From Portulaca oleracea (lineage: Eukaryota; Streptophyta; Magnoliopsida; Caryophyllales; Portulacaceae): a DNA stretch of 64,000 nt. The notes under the pieces were generated by a model. The model was given only the letters and a program-made list of their open reading frames with translations. It did not search any database and was not told the origin of the DNA. The DNA is taken from positions 40,821,013-40,885,012 of the forward strand of contig CM055870.1 in NCBI GenBank assembly GCA_029582165.1, written 5' to 3'. This document shows, one piece after another, positions 56,130-64,000 of the stretch (position 1 is its first letter; each line of letters opens with the position of its first letter). The translations under genes and the position numbers were made by a program.

Positions 56130-59100
56130 TATGCAAGGTCTGTGGACGATCGGGCCATTACCCTCGGGATTGTAAAGTAAGAAATATGCGAGGAGGATGC
56201 TTTAACTGTGGAAGTCTCCAACATCATGTACGCCAGTGCCCTCAACAGCCTTCGGGGGGCCATAATGGTGGAAACAATGGAAATGGCGGGATCAATGGAA
56301 ACAATTGGAATCGGAGAGCCCCGCAGTCAACATATCAAAATCGGGGAGGCTATAATTGAAACCAAAGGCCGCAACAACAAAACCGGGGTGGTCCCGGTGG
56401 GAATCAGAACAACCAAGGGATACCAGCAAACCCGCCTCGTCAGCAGCAACAAACGCCGCGTAACGCAGGAGGACGAGTGTATGTGATGAGGAAGGATGAG
56501 GCTGAGAATGAAGCGGACGTCGTGACGGGTACCTTCTCTCTCCATCTCTACAATGTCTCTGTTTTATTTGATTCTGGTGCTAGTCATTCTTTTATTGGAC
56601 GAGCTATAGTAGAGAAGGCTAAGATGAAACCCTCGGAGAATAGTAAGCCTTTGTCGATAGCCCTACCCACCGGGGATACCATTAGTTGTGGAGAGTTATA
56701 TGGGGGATGTCCTATAATGATAGCAGGTCAGGAATTTGAGGCAGACCTCTATATGTTTGATCTAATGGAGTTTGATGTTATTTTGGGGATGGACTGGTTA
56801 GCAAAATATAGAGCTCAGATAGATTGCCACAAGCAAAAAGTGACCTTAGTAGGGCCGAACGGGAAGAATGTAGTGCATTGGAGTGATAGGCATCTTCAAG
56901 GTGTAAGGATTATCTCTGCCCTCAAGGCTCAGAAGTTGTTGGGCCAAGGTTGTGAAGGGTTTTTATGCAATGTAATTGACACCAAGGCGGAGGAGCCTAC
57001 GATTGAGAGTATTCCGATAGTTCAGGATTTTCCTGATGTCTTTCCGGAGGAGATTCCGGGACTGCCCCACTCGGAGGTGGATTCTGCATCGATTTGGAGC
57101 CCGGGCAAAGACTGCTTCAAAAGCCCTATATCGAATGGCGCCCGCAGAGCTAAAGGAATTGAAGACCCAGTTGGATGAGCTGCTAGAAAAGGGGTACATA
57201 CGACCCAAAGACGTCACCATGGGGAGCACTGCATCGCTCGTGAAGAAGAAGGATGGTAGCATGAGGTTATGCAGATTACCGGAGTTGAACAAGATTACCA
57301 TAAAAAATCGGTACCCTCTGCCTCGCATTGATGATCTCTTTGACCAGTTGCGGGGTGCAACAATGTTTTCGAAGATAGACCTGAGATCAGGATATCACCA
57401 GCTAAGAATCCGAGAGGAGGACATCTCTAAAACCGCCTTCCGAACTCGATATGGTCATTACGAGTTCGTAGTAATGCCGTTTGGGCTCACAAATGCACCA
57501 GCCGCTTTCATGGACTTATTAATGAACCGAGTGTTCAAGCCGTTTCTGGACAAGTTTGTGGTGGCGTTCATCGATGATATATTGGTGTACTCAGGAACAC
57601 GGGAGGAGCATGCGAACCACCTGAAAGAATTGCTGACAACTTTGCGTAATAACGAGCTTTACGCGAAGTGTAAGGAATGTGAATTTTGGTTGGAGCGAGT
57701 AGCGTTCGTAGGACACGTGGTGTCTAAGGAAGGAGTAGCAGTGGACCCTCAAAAGGTGGAGGCTATCACCAAGTGGCCGACGCCGAAGAATGCCACTGAG
57801 GTTAGGAGTTTTCTGGGTTTTGCAGGCTATTATAGGAAATTTGTCCAAGATTTCTCGAAAATCGCCACCCCTTTGACCAATTTGACTCGGAAGTCAATCA
57901 AGTTCGCGTGGTCAGAAAAATGTGAGCAAGCATTTCAGGAGCTGAAGAAGAGACTTACCTCGGCCCCTATTCTCTCTCTACCTCAAGGGAACGAAGGATT
58001 CATTATCTACAGTGACGCATCACATGGTGGATTGGGTTGTGTGCTCATGCAGAATGGGAAAGTGATTGCGTATGCATCCAGACAACTGAAGACACATGAG
58101 AAGAACTACCCCACTCATGACCTGGAGTTGGCAGCAGTGGTTTTTGCACTTAAGATTTGGAGACACTACCTTTATGGGGTACACTGCGAGGTATTCACCG
58201 ACCATCAAAGTTTGAAGTACCTTTTCACACAAAAGGAGCTAAACCTTAGGCAGACTCGATGGCTGGAATTTCTGAAGGACTATGATGTGAACTTTCAATA
58301 TCATCCCGGAAAGGCAAATGTAGTGGCTGATGCCCTGAGTAGAAGACCTTACCCTGCTGTGAACCACCTGATGATGATGCCGCACGAGCTGTTCGAGGAG
58401 TTTAGGAGGCTGGAAATTAACGTGGTGACACCTGGAAGGAAAGCTGTATTGAATGCCATGGAGTTGCAACCTACCCTCATGGAAGAGATCAAGAGGACTC
58501 AAGAGCTGGATCTGCAGCTTGTCAAGATACGGGAGGAGGTTTTGCAAGGGAAGGCCCCTGGTTTCGTGATTCACGAGGATGGTACATTACGGTTCCATAA
58601 CCGCGTCTGTGTACCTAACATGGAGGAGTTAAAGAGGAAGATTTTAGAAGAAGGGCACAATACACCATATTCTGTGCACCCAGGGGGAAATAAGCTTTAC
58701 AAGGATCTGAAACAGATGTTCTGGTGGAGTAATATGAAACAAGAAGTGGCGGACTTTGTGGCGAAATGCCTCACTTGCCAACGGGTCAAGGCAGAACATC
58801 AACGACCTGCCGGACTTCTGCAGCCACTAGACGTTCCCGAATGGAAGTGGGACTCGATATCAATGGACTTCGTAGTGGGTCTGCCAAGGACCAGGCGAAA
58901 ACACAATACGAAATGAGTAATTGTGGATCGATTAACCAAGTCGGCTCATTTTCTCGCCATCGCCAACAACTGGTCCCTGGACCAGCTAGCTCAAGCCTAT
59001 GTAAGAGAGATAGTTAGACTACATGGAGTCCCGGTTCTATAGTCTCGACAGAGATACGATTCGATCTGGATTTTGGAAGAAGTCAAGAGGCGTTTGGTCC

Positions 59101-59898
59101 CAAACTTAAGTTTAGCACCGCTTTCCACCCAGCTACTGATGGGCAGACTGAGAGGACTATCCAAACCCTTGAAGATATGCTGCGAGCATGCGCATTAGAT
59201 TTCAAAGACCCGTGGGATGACGAGTTGACTCTCATTGAGTTCTCCTACAACAACAGTTATCATGCTAGTATTGGGATGTCACTATTCGAAGCTTTATATG
59301 GGAGGAGATGTAGGACTCCCCTTTGTTGGCAGGACATCGATGAAGCTCTAACGATAGGACCGGACTTAATACAGGCCACTACTCAGAAGGTTCGAACCAT
59401 TCAAGATAAAATGAAGGCAAGACAAAGTCGATAAAGAGCTATCCGATGAGGAGGAGGAGACCTTTGGAGTTCGAAGTAGGAGAATATGTGTTTTTACGGG
59501 TTTCACCCACGAAAGGAGTTATGAGATTCGGTCAGTCGGGGAAGTTGACACCAAGGTTTATCGGGCCATATCCAATCTTGGAACGCATCGGAGAGGTTGC
59601 CTACAAGTTGCAACTGCCAGGAGAACTTCCAAGAGTGCACAATGTCTTCCATGTGTCACAACTCAGGAAATATGTTCCAGACCCAACTCATGTGATTGAT
59701 CCTGAGCCGCTTCAGCTACAAGAAGATCTGAGCTATGAAGAGCAGCCGCTGGAAATTTTGGATCGTAGGGAAAAACAACTTCGAAGGAAAGTGGTCCCCT
59801 TGGTGAAAGTGCGATGGGCAAATCATGCCACAACGGAAGCAACCTGGGAAACAGAAGAAGAGATGAGAACGAAATACCCTCACCTGTTTCACTCTTAA
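56130..59898 (+). pseudogene. gag end plus complete-length pol, unit 2, second copy
   Basis: Both zinc knuckles are intact, then TGA 56357-56359, then the same frame continues into the protease ([10 protein letters not shown], 56570 on). Small indels at 57060-57125 and 57200-57290 disturb the protease-RT link. A 626-codon frame (57036-58916) then covers the RT ([20 protein letters not shown]), RNase H ([17 protein letters not shown]) and the integrase zinc-binding part ([11 protein letters not shown]...CLTCQR). A stop at 58914-58916 and shifts at 59030-59090 and 59430-59450 break the integrase core and linker. The C-terminal frame 59446-59898 ends YPHLFHS* after the chromodomain-like segment. 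It is the best preserved pol in the window but still broken. Confidence 0.88.
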
Positions 59899-60051
59899 AG
59901 GTACGTCAAGTTTCGAGGACGAAACTTCTTTTAAGGAGGTAATGATGTAAAACCTCGAGTTTTAGGGAGAACGGAACCGTTAGGATTGTTACCGAACCGT
60001 TAGGCTTAAGTTTAAGTTTTGAGGACGAAACTTCTTTTAAGGAGGTAATGA
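59899..60051 (+). other. 3' end of internal region 2 with duplicated polypurine tract
   Basis: Same double arrangement as at 48489-48640: two copies of GAGGACGAAACTTCTTTTAAGG, with TGTAAAAC starts at 59946 and 60052, 106 bp apart. Confidence 0.75.
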
Positions 60052-63000
60052 TGTAAAACCCCGAAAAATCCAAAGATGTTGACCATGACGTCGTTAGTAA
60101 ATTAGGTTTGACTTCGTTATTTATTATTCGTTTGTGTTTATTTTTGCTAACACTTGAGCTCGTAGGATCGTGAGAGACTAACAAGGGTATATCGGTAATT
60201 TCGTGGGTTTAGTATTATTAGTTTTACTCTATTTTAGTATTAATATTAATATTATTGTGTTATATGATTAATTATGTGAATATTAATTGCTATGTGATTA
60301 CTATTAATATTATTATTAGTATTATTATTAGTTTGTTTTTAGAAAAATCAGATTTTAATTGTTTTAGTGTTGGGTTGGGCTAGGAGTAAGAATAGACTAA
60401 TTGGGCCATAATTATGTGTTAGTATAAAAACCCCTCCCTCTCTCCCTAAAACCCTAATAACAACCAAACCCTAACCCTACACCCCTCTCTTCCTCTCTCT
60501 CTCTCTCCCTCCTCGTGTGTCTGCCGCCGCGCCACCCAACCACCGCCGCAGCCGCCGTCGACACCACCGGCAGCCACCGCAACCACCATCACCGTTCTCT
60601 TTTTCTCCTTCTCTCTCTCTCGAGCTCTCTTTCTCGCTCCCTCCGTTCGACTGCCCCTGCCGCGCCACCACCGACGACCGCGTCGTCTCCCGCCCGACTC
60701 GCTACCGACGCCGCCGCTGCAACACTTGTCGTCGGCCGGCGACACACCGACCGAAAAGACGCGTAGTTAGGGGAAGTTGCTGCTGTCCGAAGCCCAGCGA
60801 CCACCTCCGACGAGTATCCACGCCTGACCGTCGACGTGCACTGCCCTGCCCTCGCCTGCTATCGTCGCCTCTGACCGCCGTCCCTACCGCCGTCGCACCC
60901 CCAGTCGCCGGAAAGAAACCGTGCCCTAAACCCTAACGTAAAACCCTATTATTTCTTTCTTTGAAACTTTTCTTTTTCTTTCTTTGTTTTTGATTATTAT
61001 CATTATTATTGTATTATTATTACTGTTTCTTTTATTAAATCTTGTAATTTGGGTAATTAAGGGTGTAAAATTGTTAAGTTGTTGTTTGTAACTAATTTGT
61101 TCTTGTATTGTTTTTATTTACATGTAATTTTTCTAATACTTTATATGTAATCTTTATGTTCTAAATTGGTGTATTAGGGTTTGTAATAATTGTGGTGAAT
61201 TTATTAATGTTCAATTGGTTGATATACTTTGTTTTCTTGTTAATCATGTTTAGGGTTTTTTGATAACAATATTATTGTATGCACGAATTCTTAAAGTTTG
61301 ACTATTTAGATTAATTCTCGAATCGTTATGTTCTTTATTTCAATCATGCTTAAGGTTAGTCTTGTTAATAAGTTAGGTTGATTGAATTACTAAAGTTCGA
61401 TTCTTGTTTATTAATTCTTGGTTCTTGATTAAATCTTTTAAAAGAGATTAGTAGTTCAAATACTATATGTACTTTATTTTTTATTCACATGTTCTTTAAG
61501 TTCTTTCTTGAATCTTGATTAAGAAATTCGTATTTTATAATTACCCATGTTGTGATTCATATAGGTCAAGCATGATTAGGGTGTTTGGTTATCAAAGTTT
61601 TATCTTTGTTTTATTAAGCAAGTAATGACATGTTTCTTTGGGTTGTGATATGTTATGTCATGATTAATGTTGTGCGTAATCAAGTTAAATTGATTAAAGT
61701 TGGTTCTAGTAAGTTTTAATTATAGATATTATGAAATATGGAACTTGGGATGGGTTAGGTTGAAGACTTTTAACCTTAGTCACTGTTTTAGGCCCAAATT
61801 AGAACCCCGGGACCGAATGGTGAAAGTTAGAACCGAATTTATAATTTTAAATAAGAACCGGGATGGGGACAGTTTCGTTAGTGTCTAAAGATCGGCTCAC
61901 CATGGTCAGTGTAGTTGTCTTTTGATCAAACCCTTTGAACTGGAGGTTCCCTTAGATGTTAGCTTTAATAGGAATTTTAGTGACCGGACTTTGGAATTTT
62001 ATAATTCGAGTTATACCCCGATTACCAGACCTAGGTCAGATCTGGACAGTTTAGGAAGATGACGGTTTTTGAGGATCTTAAAGCGTGTGTTGGGTCTCGA
62101 GTTCACTTAAGAGTTTTAGTAGACATCACGAGGTTTTCGAAAAGTCCAAAACCAGACCCATAGGAAGTCGGGAAGTCCAGTTACGACCCTTTTTATGTGG
62201 ATGCTGTTAGGTCTCGAGTTTTGTTATGTGAAATTGTTAATGAATGTGTTGTTGATTGAAAAGTTTTATTTGGTACTATTATGCGATTACTTGGAATGTC
62301 TTAGGTAATTTAAAGTGTAAATTCATGATTGATAGGAATCTATAGGGTTTCTAGGGGAGGGTTAGTTAGAAGGTAGTTAATACTAACTTCGAAGAGCGCG
62401 TTTTGATTAGAATAATTATTCTATTTTAGGCCCAAGCTAACTCGCGTCGTTAGTGAGCTCAAGTGTGTTCGTTTTGCTGTGAAGTGAAGCTAACCAGGTA
62501 ATGTCTATGCTCTAATCCCCACTGGGATGCTCTTTAAATGTGTTTTAATGTTTTCTAATCTGTTTTGAGAATTGCATCCCGAAAGGGGACTTTTGTTGAA
62601 ATGTGACCATCTATTTTGGATAACTGTTTGTATTTGTTGTGTTGATTTAAGAGTTGAGAAATTGTGATGGTCTTTTATAAGTAGTTTTGTTACTAGTTTT
62701 GATAACCTGGGTTGGGTTTGACTTGAGAGTTGTGAGCTGAGTTTGAATAATATACTAATAACTCAAGTGAAACATTAAGCGGGTTTGTTCTTTGATGCCT
62801 TTGGTAGGCGGTTACTTTAATGCCTTTGATAGGCGGTTACTTTGATGCCTTTGGTAGGCGATTTTTGATGTCTTTGGTAGGCGATTATTGATGCCTTTGG
62901 TAGGCGATTATTATATTTATGCCTTTGGTAGGCGGTTATCTTTGATGCCTTTGGTAGGCGAATGTTTGATGCCTTTGGTAGGCGATGTTACTTTATGGGA

Positions 63001-63486
63001 TTTGATATCCCGCCCGCATAATAAAATATGAATTGGTTGGGTTGAGGAAAACAGTTGTAAGGGTTAAAGGTTTGTGAAATGGTTTGACTCGTTCCCTCTC
63101 CCTCAAATGAATTGAAATGAGCTTAACTTGTTTTTAACGTTAGGGGTAGACATTATTGAGATTTCCCCCTCATTTTTGAAATGTTTTGTTTTCAGATGAT
63201 GATCAATATGCTGGGGACGGGAATTAGAAGTGAGGACATGTCTAGAAGTCGTTAATTTTGTTATGCTTCTTTTTGAAAGATTTGAAGTTAGTTTGAGGTT
63301 TATTTCTAAGTATGAGTTTGTTAGTTGGTTGCCGTTGACAGACAATCGTTGTTTCCCTTCTTGCCTTGTATTCCTTCGGGGATACGGCAGTGATGCCCAA
63401 TAAGAGTTTGAGTCTTCCGCTAAATTTTGTCTGTTAACGTTAGTTTGACTTTGACTTTTTGATAATTGAATTTCCGGGGCGTTACA
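60052..63486 (+). repeat. LTR3 of the chromovirus array, 3435 bp
   Basis: TGTAAAACCCCG...GGGGCGTTACA. TATA box at 60423-60429, GC-rich block 60500-60920, minisatellite 62793-62988. It shares LTR2-specific variants such as GATGCTGTTAGGTCTCGAGT. Confidence 0.92.
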
Positions 63487-63489
63487 GAA

Positions 63490-63501
63490 TGGTATCATAG
63501 C
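63490..63501 (+). other. Primer binding site, unit 3, variant
   Basis: TGGTATCATAGC, the same one-base variant as unit 2. Confidence 0.8.
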
Positions 63502-63668
63502 TCTGGGTTGCGGCCTAGTAGCTCCCCAGAGTCCTTTAGGTTTAGTTGGACCCTAGGAAGTTACGTCGGAGTGATGAGCGTAGGATGGGAAGAAGGTTTA
63601 TGCTTTCCTATTATCACGTGATTATGTCTTTAATTTCGTATGTTGCTAATATGTTCTAACCCTGTAGG

Positions 63669-64000
63669 ATGGCTCAACGCATACACTATTATCATCACCC
63701 CACCCCGTGTTTTCACCATTATACTCCCGTTCCCCCCAAGGAGAAATTGGGAACTCATATGATAAACTTCTACGACGAGATTGACAAGTACACTAAAGGC
63801 GTTCCAAACTCTTGCCTTCGTGGTAACGATGAGAGTCAGGGGAACGCATTTTTGCTCACGCTTCGGGACGACCCTCGGTGGGGCCATACTGTACCATTAT
63901 TGCTACCACCCCCTCTCCCGGTCGAGGAGTATCCCCACCCGTGTTGTTGCTGTAAGAGGTACCGAGTGGGGTCAGAGCACCGAATTCCTGAAGTCTTCGA
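63669..64000 (+). CDS. ORF-X, unit 3, open to the window end
   Basis: Starts at the same ATG in the same acceptor-like context. The frame is open for 110 codons to the edge. Differences from unit 2 include Tyr for Cys at residue 7 and His for Arg at 17, plus silent changes. Whether the rest is intact lies outside the window. Confidence 0.55.
   Translation, partial: MAQRIHYYHHPTPCFHHYTPVPPKEKLGTHMINFYDEIDKYTKGVPNSCLRGNDESQGNAFLLTLRDDPRWGHTVPLLLPPPLPVEEYPHPCCCCKRYRVGSEHRIPEVF

Larger units (their letters stand above)
39223..64000 (+). mobile_element. Tandem array of a Tekay/Del-like chromovirus (Ty3/Gypsy)
   Basis: The order is LTR1 39223-42585, internal 1 42586-48640, LTR2 48641-52055, internal 2 52056-60051, LTR3 60052-63486, internal 3 63487 to beyond the window. 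All units point the same way, and each LTR serves as 3' LTR of one unit and 5' LTR of the next. Long (over 3 kb) LTRs, a Met-tRNA primer site, a two-knuckle gag and a chromodomain-like end (PLVKVRWANH..ATWE) after integrase all fit the Tekay/Del chromovirus clade. Confidence 0.9.

Overview
The window reads as nuclear DNA of a flowering plant, probably a eudicot. It has low gene density, AT-rich spacers, spliced genes with GT-AG introns and many plant-type transposable elements (Copia, Ty3/Gypsy chromovirus and Athila-like, MULE, CACTA, Tourist-type MITE). The species cannot be named from the sequence alone. Only one ordinary host gene is well supported: a complete 11-exon minus-strand gene (24517-33167) for a CYP65/PUB49-type U-box cyclophilin.

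Layout. 1-979: 3' end and LTR of a Copia element. 980-3906: minus-strand leader and LTR of a chromovirus-like Gypsy element, inserted in a MULE. 3907-7148: decayed minus-strand MULE transposase. 7589-7844: Tourist-like MITE. About 8590-8929: a CACTA-type end. 9830-13211: about 740-bp inverted arms around the C-terminal part of a second MULE transposase. 13212-15286: no gene seen, partly plastid-like in character. 15287-18240: one end and the 3' gene part of a CACTA element, with an intronic minisatellite. 18241-18774: Copia LTR fragment. About 18800-22729: internally deleted Athila-like Gypsy element (gag remnant only).

24517-33167 is the cyclophilin gene. Its fourth intron carries a 4.16-kb, internally deleted Gypsy element (27620-31781) in the same orientation as the gene. 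The predicted exons still join in frame to 587 codons. 33817-34007 is a small TIR element. 34840-38560 is an unclassified inverted and tandem repeat region built around GATGTCC/GGACATC.

39223 to the window end is a head-to-tail array of one Tekay/Del-like chromovirus: LTR-internal-LTR-internal-LTR-internal, with 3.4-kb LTRs, inserted next to a (TA)n tract. Each unit starts with a Met-tRNA-type primer site and then an extra 222-codon ORF upstream of gag (called ORF-X here). It has a Cys/His-rich N-terminal half and a very acidic C-terminal half. gag with two zinc knuckles follows, then pol (protease, RT, RNase H, integrase, chromodomain-like tail). The gag-pol parts are broken in all units, and unit 2 also has a 1.9-kb internal duplication. 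ORF-X is intact in unit 2, has one nonsense codon in unit 1 and is open to the window edge in unit 3.

The observations most worth following are ORF-X, with acceptor-like sequences before it and before gag; the single TGA at the gag-pol junction in every copy; the tandem array itself; and a shared promoter layout in which Copia and two unrelated Gypsy families carry clustered CACG..CGTG palindromes upstream of the LTR TATA box.
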